Assembly: GCF_963259705.1 (NCBI RefSeq)
Contig: NC_081861.1
Coordinates: 71,591,623 to 71,655,622 of the forward strand
Direction: 5' to 3'
Length of the DNA stretch: 64,000 bases
Origin: Myotis daubentonii
Lineage: Eukaryota; Chordata; Mammalia; Chiroptera; Vespertilionidae
The position numbers and the translations under genes are program-made. Under the pieces are notes generated by a model. The model saw nothing but the letters and a program-made list of their open reading frames with translations. It searched no databases and was not told the origin of the DNA. Positions within the stretch are counted from its first letter, which is position 1. Each line of letters opens with the position of its first letter. Shown here piece by piece: positions 30,133-39,996 of the stretch.

Positions 30133-30620
30133 TTATTAATAACAAACTGCAACATTCACTAATGTCTGATACTATAATCATATTGCATTCATTTCCCTTA
30201 TGTGTCTTACACAGCTTACATGTAGGCACACCATTTCTCTCCACTAATACTAACAGCGGATATTTTAGCAGCTGATTTCCATGTCATTAGTCTTATACTG
30301 ACTTGTTTGGTGTGCGCAACAGGAAATATTTTGCTTTCAGAGAACAAGAAAAATAGGTTTATTTGTGATATGCTTATTAATTTGTGTAGTTATTCAGTGT
30401 CTGGTAAGTTAATGTTCAAGAAAAATGTTAATTTTTATTAAAATGTTCTATTATTTTATGTTAATGATTACTTATTTATTTCAGCCCTTTGTATTCAGTA
30501 TGTCTCTATTGAAATACACCTATGTTTCTATGAAAATTAAAGCTTTTGTTTTTTTGCAGCCCACATAAACTTAAACCTTATTTATTTGACCCGTGTTAGT
30601 CTTTGACTTTGACTTGCTTG

Positions 30621-31650
30621 CCCCAGATTGTTAGCTTATTTGGAAATAGGGTCACATTGCATATGTAAGTCTTAAAAAAAACAACAAAACAAAACAAAAA
30701 ACCTTTTAGGATCTAGAACTGTGAGACCATCCATTTCTGTAGTTTTACACCATCGTACCTAAAAACAACAAAAATAAAAAGCAAAACCTAATGTAGTTGG
30801 TATACATTTAAAATTTTATCGGCACATAATCTACATTCAAGAATTTCACTCATTCAAAATACACAATTCAGTGTTTTCTAGTATATTCACAAAGTTGTAC
30901 AACTATCACCAAATTTAATTTTACTTTTTTTCCCCCACTTCAATAACAAATCCCATGTCAAAAGCTCAGCTGGACTGGATAAAGCTGGGCTGTCAGGTAT
31001 CTAAGTAGCCAATTAAGACAATAAACCAAAATAAAGTAACAACCCAGCATTTACTAATTTAATGCAATAATATAAGCAAAGGGCTAACCCAGAGAAAGCA
31101 CAAACTCTCTCCTATTCCATGTTTTACCATGGAAAATAGTCACCAGTTGAGGGGCAGAAACCTATCAGCACAGCACAGATGTGGGTTCATCTTACTCTTG
31201 AATTAGGCCCAAACAAAAGTATCCTGAAATTTTATGGACTGGGGGGTCAGGGAGGGAGAGAGAGGAAGGGCTAGAAGTACAAAAGTGGAGTACAAAGTGT
31301 CTAATATTTCCTTCTCCCCTGATGAGGAGATCTCAGCAGAGGCACTTAAGGAAAGCCTCTGCTTCAGTCCCAGATAAAGAGGTCTCTGAATAATGGTGCC
31401 TGGGGTAGGAATGCCAATCTACATAAAAACATGGCTGGCTGTCAATCAGTAGTGGTATTAATGCTGAGTTTTTGAAACCTTCAGAGACTGCAATGCATTG
31501 GCTCTACACAAAATCTAGCATGGGGAGAGCAACTTTCTGCTATGAGACTTGCCAAATGAAAGCCCTTTTAATTGTCTGTAGTTTTAACATTTAAAAAAAA
31601 AATCACATATAGGTTTTTAACCTAGAGTCAGACATATTTGAAATCATCCC
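30621..31650. other. Unassigned DNA, with a weak L1M-like stretch
   Basis: 30,785-30,960 (AATTCAGTGTTTTCTAGTATATTCACAAAG, TGTACAACTATCACC) resembles an old antisense L1M 3' part. The rest, including a GGGAGGGAGAGAGAGG patch near 31,250, is unassigned. Confidence 0.4.
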
Positions 31651-31722
31651 CTATATTAATGTGGTTTTCCAGAAAAACAGAATCAATAGGATATGTAAAT
31701 TAGATTGGATATAGATCATACA

Positions 31723-31773
31723 TGATAGATAGATAAATAGATAGACAGGTAGATAGATGATAGATGATAGATA
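31723..31773. repeat. (GATA)n imperfect microsatellite
   Basis: Runs of GATA with AAATA, CAGGTA and GATGATA interruptions. Confidence 0.95.
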
Positions 31774-31936
31774 ATGTTACCTGAAAGTGGACCTGGCCCT
31801 GAGAGAGTTTGCTTAGGGCTAGCCATTAGTGCGTGGGTTCTTAACTATGTGCAGGAAAGATTTCACAGTAAGAGTCCAGGTGATTTTTAGTGGACATTTA
31901 TTAAAGGTGGTGGCAGTGAAACAAGGAAGGGCCTAA

Positions 31937-32148
31937 CAGCGGTCGGCAAACTGCGGCTCGTGAGCCACATACGGCTCTTTGGCCCCTTGAGTGTGGCTCT
32001 TCATAAGCCTTAGGAGTACCCTAATTAAGTTAATAACAATGTACCTACCTATATAGTTTAAGTTTAAAAAATTTGGCTCTCAAAAGAAATTTCAATCGTT
32101 GTACTGTTGATATTTGGCTCTGTTGACTAATGAGTTTGCCGACCACTG
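31937..32148. mobile_element. hAT MITE, 212 bp (same family as 34,028-34,593)
   Basis: The terminal inverted repeats are CAGCGGTCGGCAAACT and AGTTTGCCGACCACTG. GGCCTAA occurs on both sides. GGCTCTTTGGCCCCTTGAG and ATATTTGGCTCTGTTGAC match the long family member at 34,028 in the opposite orientation, which has an extra middle part. Confidence 0.93.
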
Positions 32149-32231
32149 GCCTAAGATAGAAGAAGCAAAAGGAGAGAGACTAGGTGAGGAAATGAGCCTC
32201 AGCTGTGCAGCTTTGGATCGCTAAGAAATCA

Positions 32232-32446
32232 GGCGGGCCTGCGTGTAGGGGGTGGGTGTGAAGAGATTAACCAAAGGACATGTATGCAAATATGCATAAC
32301 CCGTGGACACAGACAATAGAGTGGTGAAGGCTTGGGACAGGGTGGGCAGTGGGTGCAGGCTAGAAGGGAACAATGGGGGGAAACAGGGACATCTGTAATA
32401 TTTTCAACAATAAAGATTTAAAAATAAATAAAAATAAATAAAAATG
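32232..32446 (+). mobile_element. Short L1 3' UTR insertion
   Basis: GTGAAGAGATTAACCAAAGG, GCAAATATGCATAACC, a G-rich stretch, TTTTCAACAATAAAGATTT and an AAATAAATAAA tail. Borders near TCAGG on both sides are tentative. Confidence 0.8.
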
Positions 32447-32939
32447 TCAGGGAAAAGGGGGTCTTGGGGACAGGTTCAGGGGTTTAGCCCAGGATGAACT
32501 GCCACTGCACATTGCTCCCTGGTTGTAAGACTCCTGGAGCCCCTCAGATTTTAGAAGATGCACACCTGGGAGGAAAAAGAGGGGGCACTAAAGGGCAGGG
32601 ATAGCACATGCTGAGACCTTCCCTTTCAGGGTTTTTAAAGGCTGGAAGTTTAGGGGACATCTTAAAGGAGGATCTCAATAGAATATTCATCAGCTTTATG
32701 CTGATGTGCCAAAAGGAGATTTATTCCCTTAACTTCATCTGCCCTTGGGTGTGGTTGGCAAATGTCACTAATTCAACTTCTTTTTTTTTTTTTACCTTTT
32801 ATTTTTAAAGTATTATCGATGCCCCCTTTTTTCCTTCATTGACACCCACTACCCCACTCCTACGCCCTCCCCAGGCCTTCCCCACACTAATGTTTATCCA
32901 TGGGCTATGCATATATGCATATAAGTTCTTTGTTTAGTC

Positions 32940-33151
32940 CAGTGGGTCTCAACCTGTGGGTCTCGACCCCTTTGGCGGTTGAAGGACCCTTTCACAGGGG
33001 TCGCCTAAGACCATCCTGCATATCAGATATTTACATTATGATTTATAACAGTAGCAACATTACAGTTATGAAGTAGCAACAAAAATAATTTTATGGTTGG
33101 GTCACAACATAAGGAACTGTATTTAAAGGGCCAGAAGGTTGAGAACCACTG
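32940..33151. mobile_element. SPIN hAT MITE (SPIN_NA type) with perfect 8-bp duplication
   Basis: Left end CAGTGGGTCTCAACCTGTGG, then TCGACCCCTTTGGCGG, GGGGTCGCCTAAGACCATC, CTGCATATCAGATATTTACAT, ACAGTTATGAAGTAGCAAC; right end AAGGTTGAGAACCACTG. GTTTAGTC is repeated exactly at 32,932 and 33,152. The sequence fits the SPIN family, which is known to have moved horizontally among tetrapods, including bats. No transposase is encoded. Confidence 0.93.
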
Positions 33152-33973
33152 GTTTAGTCTCTTCTCATTCTCCTTATCCTCCTCCCACCCTCATTCTGAA
33201 ATACATTTGTCTGTTGCATGTTAAAATGTATCTGGATCTATTTTGTTCTTCAGTTTATTGTTCATTAGATTGCACATATGAGTGACATCATGTGATACTT
33301 GTCTTTCTCTAACTGGCTTATTTCGCTTAGCATAATACTCTCCAGGTCACTCTCTCCAGGTGAGAGATCCTTCCGTTTTATAACTGCATAGTATTCCATT
33401 GTGTAAATATACCGCTGTTTGTTTTTTTTTTTTTATTATTATTATTCCATTCATCTACTGATGGATACTAGGGCTGTTTCTAGACCGTAGCTATTGTAAA
33501 TTGTGCTGCTATGAATATAGGCGTTCATATATTCTTTCTGATTCGTATTTCAGGCTTTCTAGAATATATTCCTAGAAGTGTGCTGGATCACTGTGCCAAA
33601 TGGCAACTCCATTTTTAATGTTTTTTGAGGAAATTCCACACTGTTTTCCATAGTGATTGTACCAGTCTGCATTCCCACAAGCAGTACACTAGGGTTCTTT
33701 TTTCTCCACATCCTTGCCAGCACTTGTTGTTTGTTGATTTATTGAAGGTAGCAATTCTAGCAGATGTGAGATGGTACCTCATTATCGCTTTAATTTGCAT
33801 CTCTCTGATAATTTAGTGATGTTGAACATTTTTTGATATGTCTCTTGACCTTTTTATGTCCTCTTTAGAGAAGTGTCTATTTAGATGCTCTGCCCATTTA
33901 TAAATTGGGTTGTTTTCCTTTTGTTGAGTTGTATGAGTACTTTATATATTTTGGACATTAATCCCTTATTTAA

Positions 33974-34019
33974 AACAAATGAGGCATGTGGCCCACCAGC
34001 CATGAGTTTGACATGTTTG
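33974..34019. mobile_element. hAT terminal fragment
   Basis: GGCATGTGGCCCACCAGCC followed by ATGAGTTTGACATGTTTG matches the terminal sequence of the hAT at 28,044-30,620. It abuts the next hAT, whose duplication CCATAGAA starts at 34,020. Confidence 0.6.
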
Positions 34020-34027
34020 CCATAGAA

Positions 34028-34593
34028 CAGTGGTTGGCAAACTCATTAGTCAACAGAGCCAAATATCAACAGTACAATGATTGAAATTTCTTTTGAGAGC
34101 CAAATTTTTTAAACTTAAACTATATAGGTAGGTACATTGTTATTAACTTAATTAGGGTACTCCTAAACTGCCCTTTGCTAAAAACGTCCTCAATCTGATT
34201 GAGGTATGTTCACTAAGGTCGACCCCTTCCAACTCTCCCATCCATACTCGTCTTGTATACTTGTTTCAGATAGAGTGTGGATGGGAGAGTTGGAAGGGGT
34301 CGACCTCAGCGAATGTACCTCAAAACAATGTACCACCCCCGCGCTGTGTATCTCGCTGCCCGCCTGGCCTGTGCGGTGTCTCCTGTCACCCAACCGACCG
34401 ACACCCCCCACTTCTTCTAAAGTCACTTCTTCAAAATAGACTCGCCCAGGCCGAAAACCGACTTCTGCGCATGGGCCACGAAGTTTCAATCACACTGTAC
34501 CTGTGCGCCCGCACATGGTATTTTGTGGAAGAGCCACACTCAAGGGGCCAAAGAGCCACATGTGGCTCTCGAGCCGCAGTTTGCTGACCACTG
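34028..34593. mobile_element. hAT element, 566 bp, carrying a long internal hairpin
   Basis: Ends CAGTGGTTGGCAAACT and AGTTTGCTGACCACTG; 8-bp duplication CCATAGAA/CCCTAGAA (7 of 8). The outer parts match the 212-bp MITE at 31,937 in reverse. The middle (about 34,165-34,500) is extra and includes the inverted repeat at 34,201-34,321. The GC-rich right half carries a 108-codon frame with no recognised motif. Confidence 0.9.
34201..34321. other. Long inverted repeat: 49-bp arms, 23-base loop
   Basis: The arms lie at 34,201-34,249 and 34,273-34,321. Comparing the right arm with the reverse complement of the left, 44 of 49 positions agree and the five differences are all transitions, so an RNA from at least one strand could add G:U pairs. 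The core GGTCGACCCCTTCCAACTC pairs perfectly. Transcribed RNA would fold into a pre-microRNA-like hairpin of about 121 bases. Whether it is transcribed cannot be seen. Confidence 0.85.
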
Positions 34594-35312
34594 CCCTAGA
34601 AGAAGTATCTGTAAACATTGCTAGGAAAGATGTGTGAGATTTTGCTTCCTATGCTTTCTTCTATGTTTTTTATGGTTTCATGACTTATATTTAAGTATTT
34701 TATCCATTTTGAGTTTACTCTTGTGTATGGTGTAAGTTGGTGGTCTTCTTTCATTTTTTTTTTTTTTGCATGTACCTGTCCAATTATCCCAACACCATTT
34801 ATTGAAAAGACTGTCTTGTCGTCATTGTATGCTCTTGCTTCCTTTTGTCAAATATTAATTGAGAATAATGGCTTGGGTCAATTTCTGGGCTCTCTGTTCT
34901 GATCCATTGAGCTATATGCCTGTCCTTGTGCCAGTACCAGGCTGTTTTGATTACAGTGGCATTGTAGTATAATTTGAAATCTGGTATTGTGATTCCTCCA
35001 ACTTTGTTCTTCTTTCTCAAGATGGCTGCAGCTATTCAGGGTCTTTTTTTGTTCCATATCAATTTTTGGAGTATTTGCTATAGGTCTGTGAAATATGCCA
35101 CTGGTAATTGAATAGGGATTACATTGAATCTATAGATCGCTTTGGGTAGTATGGACATTTTAATGATGTTAATTCTAACAATTCATGAACATGGTATATT
35201 CTTCCACTTGTTTATATCTTCTTGCATCTCTTTTTTTCAAAGTCCTGTAGTTTCCTGAGTACAAGTCTTTCACCTTCTTGGTTAAGTTTATTCCTAAGTA
35301 TCTTAATTTTTT

Positions 35313-35525
35313 TTAATATATTTTATTGATTTTTTTTACAGAGAAGAAGAGAGAGGGATAGAGAGTTAGAAACATCGATGAGAGAGAAACATCGATCAGC
35401 TGACTCTTGCACATCTCCAACTGGGGATGTGCCCGCAACCCAGGTACATGCCCTTGACCGGAATCAAACCTGGGACCCTTCAGTCCGCAGGCCGACGCTC
35501 TATCCACTGAGCCAAACCGGTTCAG
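35313..35525 (-). mobile_element. VES SINE with perfect 20-bp duplication, in L1 copy A
   Basis: AATATATTTTATTGATTTTT on the left, head ending GAGCCAAACCGGTTCAG on the right. CCTAAGTATCTTAATTTTTT is repeated at 35,293 and 35,526. Confidence 0.95.
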
Positions 35526-35825
35526 CCTAAGTATCTTAATTTTTTGTTGCAATGATAAAGGGGATTGTTTGTTTAGTTTCTCTTTATGAGAATTCATTAT
35601 TGGTGTATAAAAATGCCATAGATTTCTGGGTGTTAATTTTGTATCCTGCTACATTGCTGAATTCCTTCATTAAATCTAGTAGTATATTTGTGAATTTTTT
35701 AGGTTGTTCTATGTACAATATAATGCCATCTATGAGCACTGACAGTTTTACTTACTCCTTTCCAATTTGGATGCCTTTTATCTTTCCTTCTTATCTGATT
35801 GCTGTGGCTAATGCTTCCAGTACTA

Positions 35826-36239
35826 CCCTATATAATAAAAGCCTAATATGCTAAGTGTCTGGTCATCCATTCAACCAATCAAAGCATAATATGCTAATGA
35901 TATGCTAAAGTTGCTCAACCGCTCCTATGATGTGCACTGATCACCAGGGGGCAGACACTCCCACCTGTAGGTTAGCTTGCTCTTGGGGTCTGGCTGATCA
36001 AGACAGAGCAAGATGGGCCAAACATGCCCTAGAGCCGTCCCATGGTCTCTCCACTGCTGGCCAACCTCCCCCATCCCTTTCTGGCCTCGATCATGCACCA
36101 GTGGGGTCCCTTGGCCTGGCTTGTGCCCTCTCACAATCTGGGACCCCTCAAGGGATGTCAGAGAGCTGGTTTTGGCCTAATCCCGCAGGCCAGGCCGAGG
36201 GACCCCACTGGTGCATGAATTCATGCATGGGGCCTCTAG
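35826..36239 (+). mobile_element. HeliBat Helitron in L1 copy A
   Basis: Start CCCTATATAATAAAAGCC (first T changed to C), end TGCATGAATTCATGCATGGGGCCTCTAG; host L1 continues CCAGTACTA / TATTGAATAAG. The interior has two AATATGCTAA starts and CACTGATCACCAGGGGGCAG. Frames on both strands are composition shadows. Confidence 0.93.
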
Positions 36240-38259
36240 TATTGAATAAGAGTGGTGAAAGTGGACATCCTTCTGTTGTTCCTGTTCTTAGGGGAATGCT
36301 TTTACTTTTTGCCCATTGAGGGTGATGTTGTCTGTTGGTTTTTCATATATGGCCTTTTTTATGTTGAGTTATGATCCCTTTATTCAAACTTTGCTGAGAG
36401 TTTTTATCAAAAATGGGTGTTGGATTTTGTGGAATACTTTTTCTGCAACTATTGATATGATCATGTAGCTTTTATCATTCAATTTGTTTATGTGGTGAAT
36501 CACATTTATTGATTTGTGGATATTGTAGCATCCTTGCATCCTCAGAATGCATTTCACTTGGTCATAGTGTGTGATCTTTTTCATATATTGCTGGATCTAA
36601 TATATTGCTAATATTTTGTTGAGGATTTTAGCATCTGTGTTCATCAGGGATATTGGCCTGTAATTTTCCTTCTTTATACTGTCTTTATCTGGTTGTGGAA
36701 TTAGGATAATGCTGGCTTCATAAAAAGAATTTGGAAGTGTTCCTTCCTCTTGGATTTTTTGAATTAGTCTGAGGAGTACAGGTATTAGCTCTTCTTTGAA
36801 TGTTTGCTGAAACTCTGCTTTAAAGCCATCCAGACCAGGGCTTTTGTTTGCTGAGAGTTTTTTTTTTTTTTTTATTACTGCTTCAATTTCCTCTGTTGCT
36901 ATTGGCCTATTGAAGTTTTCTGATTCTTCCTGATTCATTTTAGGAGATTGCATTTTTCTATGTATTTGACCAGTTCATCCACATTGTCCAGCTTGTTGGC
37001 ATATAGTTGTTCATAATATTGTCTTAGAATCCTTTGTATTTCTGCAGTGGCAGTTGTTAAGTCACTGTTTTTGTTTATGATTTTATTTATTTGAGTCTAC
37101 TCTCTTTGTTTTTTGATGAGTCTTGTTAATGGTACATGAATCATGTTTATCTTTTCAAAGAACCAGCTCTTGGTTTCATTGATGATATTTTTTGTCTCTA
37201 TGTCATTTATTTCCACTCTAATCTTCATTATTTCCTCCAATTTATCTACTCTGGGTTTTTCTTGTTGCTCTTTGTCTAATTCTTTAAGTTGTAGTGTTGA
37301 ATAGTTTATTATTAATTTTTCTTGGTTTTTTTTGAGGTAGGCCTGTAGTGCTATGAACTTTCATCTCAGGACTCCTTTTGCTGTGTCCCATAGATTTTAG
37401 GTTGTTGTGTGTTAATTTTCATTTGTTTCCAAGAAGTTTTTTCTTTCTTTCTTGATCTCATTGGTAACCCATTTATTGTTTAACAATATGCTCTTTAGCC
37501 TCCATGTGTTTGAATGCTATTTAATTACATTGTGATTAGAGAAGATGCTTGATATGATTTCAATCTTCTTGATCTTGTAGAGACTTGTTTTGTGTCCTCA
37601 CATGTGGTCTATATTTGAGAATGACCCATGTCCAGCTAAAAAGAATGTATATTCTGCTGCTTTCAGGTAAATGGTCTCTACATGTCAACTAAATCCATTG
37701 GACCCAGTGCATAATTTAGAGTCACTGTTTCTTTGTTAATTTTTTGTCTGGAAGATTTATCCAGTGAAGTCATCAGAGTCTTAAATTCCCCTAATATGAC
37801 TGCATTGTTGTTGACCTCTCCCTTAAATTCCTCCAAGAGCTTTGTTATATATTTAGGTGCTCCTTTATTGGGTACATATATGTTTACCAGGGTTATATCC
37901 TCTTGTTGGAATGATCCCTTTAGTATTATGTAGTGGCCTTTGTTGTCTCTTGTGATGGCCTTCACTTTGACATCTATTTTGTTAGATATGAGGATTATTA
38001 GCCCATCTTTTTTTTGGTCTTAATTTCCATTTGCATGGATTTTTCTCCCATCCCTTTAATCTCATCCTGTGTGACTCTTTTGTTCCAAATTAGGTCTCTT
38101 GTAGACTGCATATAGGTGGGTCATGATTTTGTAACAATTCTGTTACCCTATGCCTTTTGATTGGATCATTTAATCAATTTAATTTAAAGGTTATTATTGA
38201 CAGGTACTTACTTCTTACAATTTTAATTCTGTATGCTTACATTTCTCTCTGTGTTTCTT

Positions 38260-39170
38260 CTTCTCATTACAGCAGTTCCTTTATCATTTCTTATAGTGCT
38301 GGTTTGGAGGTGATAAACTTCTTTAGCCTCTTTTGGCCTGGGAAGCTCTTTATTTCACTATCTATTTTGAATGATAACCTTGCTGGATATAGTAGTCTTG
38401 GTTTCAGATCCTTGCTTTTCATTACCTTAAGTACTTCATGCCATTCCCTTCTGGCCTATTGTGTTCCTGATGAGAAACCAGCTCACAGCCTTATGGGAGT
38501 TCCTTTGTAGATAACAAATTCTTTTGCTGTCTTTAAGATTCTCTCTTTGCCTTTAATTTTTGACATTTTAATTAAGATGTGACTGGGCATCACCCTCTTT
38601 GGTTTTTTTCTTGTTTGGGATTCTGTGCCTCCTGGACTTGTGTGACATTTTCCTTCACCGGGTTAGGGAGTTTTCTGCTATTATTTCTTCAAACAAATTC
38701 TCTATCCCTTGCTCACTTTCTTATACTTCTTGTACTCCTATGATATGAATATTGTTACATGCCATATCCCCTAACTCTCTTATGCTGTCCTCCTGGTTTT
38801 TTTGTTTGTTTGTTTTGTTTTTATTATTTCTCATTTTGGTTCTCTGACTATGTGATTTTTTTCTACCCTATCTTATAATTCACTGATACAAACCTTGGCT
38901 TCCCCTAATTTGCTGTGTATTTCTTCCACTCTTTTCTTTATTAGTGCTGCCTACTCTATCTTTTCTCAAGCTGTTGAGGATCTTTGCCATCATGATTCTG
39001 AACTGTATATCTGATAAATTTCTTATCTCTATTTCATTTAGCTCTTATTCTGAAGAATTATCTACTTCTTTCATTTGGGGATTGTTTTTTTGTCTCCCTA
39101 TTTGGGCGGCTGTTTGTGTTTGTTATTGTGTATTAGGTCGATCTGCTATGCCTTCCAATCTCTAGTGCAG
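38260..39170 (-). pseudogene. L1 copy A ORF1, decayed
   Basis: On the minus strand ORF1p-like sequence runs from about 39,170 to 38,260: a coiled-coil region, the RRM (remnants of ILIMMCLG in antisense equal the RHIIIKM strand) and the C-terminal domain near 38,300-38,460. The open antisense frame at 38,157-38,510 is its shadow. Many stops. Confidence 0.8.
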
Positions 39171-39593
39171 AAAATTGTCAAATGCTGTTTCCAAATAATT
39201 AGATCAGGCAAAGACTCAAAGCCTACAGAGGTCTGCCTCTGCCTGCAGTTTGATTGGAGGCAGTCTTGAGTAGCCTAAGATAATCATCCACAGGTGGGAT
39301 GAGAGGTTTTTCCAATAGGGTGGGGCAATTACTTCTGCCTGAAGGCTAATTATTATTCTGTCTCATTTTTTAAATGTATTTAAATTCTTTATTATTTAAA
39401 GAATTACAGAAATCTTCTTTTCCGCCATTGTTATCTCCCCAGCTGCTCCCACCCCACAGCACATGCCCTCCCCTCCCTATTGTCTGTGTACATTGGTTAG
39501 GCTCATAGGCATGCATAAAAGCCTTTGGGTTGATCTCCTACCCTCCCCCCCAAACTTCCCTCTTAGGTTAGATGGTCTGTTCCATGCTTCTAT

Positions 39594-39996
39594 TGAAGCA
39601 TCCATCTTATATAAAAACTGCTGTTTGAAATTTTAACCCTGCTATTTCTGGCTTCTGTAAATGCTTGCTGGCTTAAAGAATAAGGAAAATAAGACTATTT
39701 CCATTTCAGAGAGGCCATTAAACCTTCTCCAGATGAAGTTATCAGTGCTGGCACGAGGCCAAGCCTTTGGTTGAGGTCTCAAAGCCCCAGTACATAGGGC
39801 TCTTTAAGAACTTGCAAAGGGAACTGGAAAAAAAAACATATTTGAGAGACATAGAAGGTAAAATAGTATAAATATGGGAAACTTCATGTGTAATTTCACC
39901 CAGAATTTGAGAGACATTTTCCTCTGGGCCCGCACATAATAAATGTAACTCTATCTCCTAAGTGTTGCTTGGTTCTTCTCCGGTTTTTCTGTAACA
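39594..39996 (+). mobile_element. Solo LTR (family A), 403 bp, in L1 copy B
   Basis: Starts TGAAGCATCC and ends GGTTTTTCTGTAACA; CTAT flanks both sides (39,590 and 39,997), a 4-bp duplication. AGTATAAATATGGG is TATA-like and CATAATAAATGTAAC the polyadenylation region. The host L1 3' UTR is cleanly interrupted. Same family as 17,084-17,469. The 4-bp duplication is usual for gamma-type (class I) elements. Confidence 0.9.

Larger units (their letters stand above)
28044..30620. mobile_element. hAT element (about 630 bp) split by a HeliBat run
   Basis: Left end CAAGTATGTCAAACTCAC, then GGGCCGCATGCGGCCC; right end GCAGCCCACATAAACTT...TTTGACTTGCTTG. The terminal repeats are imperfectly complementary. 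CCCCATAT/CCCCAGAT (7 of 8) forms the hAT-type 8-bp duplication at 28,036 and 30,621. Without the insert of 28,185-30,132 the element is about 630 bp. The same terminal sequence ends the small fragment at 33,974-34,019. Confidence 0.82.
31775..32767 (-). mobile_element. Solo LTR (family B), interrupted by a hAT MITE and an L1 3' end
   Basis: On the minus strand it opens TGACATTTGCCAACC, has TTTAAAAACCC as a TATA-like box, AATAAATGTCCAC as polyadenylation signal, and ends CCACTTTCAGGTAACA. The flanks ATAA/CTAA (3 of 4) suggest a 4-bp duplication. A hAT MITE (31,937) and a short L1 3' end (32,232) lie inside. No retroviral coding adjoins it. Confidence 0.7.
33262..38210 (-). pseudogene. L1 copy A ORF2 (endonuclease/reverse transcriptase), decayed
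   Basis: On the minus strand the ORF2 order is recognisable. The N-terminus lies near 38,210. EN sequence (VNIYVPNKGAPKYITKLLEE) is at about 37,850. RT sequence ([43 protein letters not shown]) lies at 36,597-36,953, and the C-terminal Cys motif ([19 protein letters not shown]) at about 33,690. Stops and shifts are frequent and five later insertions cut it. It corresponds segment by segment with the young ORF2 at 53,165. Confidence 0.87.
32781..39365 (-). mobile_element. Old L1 (copy A), nearly full length, with many later insertions
   Basis: From the T-run at 32,781 (A-tail on the minus strand) through 3' UTR, ORF2 (to about 38,210), ORF1 (about 38,260-39,170) and a partial 5' UTR, all on the minus strand. 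The interior contains SPIN (32,940), a hAT fragment (33,974), a hAT (34,028), a VES SINE (35,313) and a HeliBat (35,826). Frames are broken throughout. The 5' UTR piece (TTTCCAATAGGGTGGGGCAA) matches that of L1 copy B, not the young L1 at 50,298. Confidence 0.88.
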
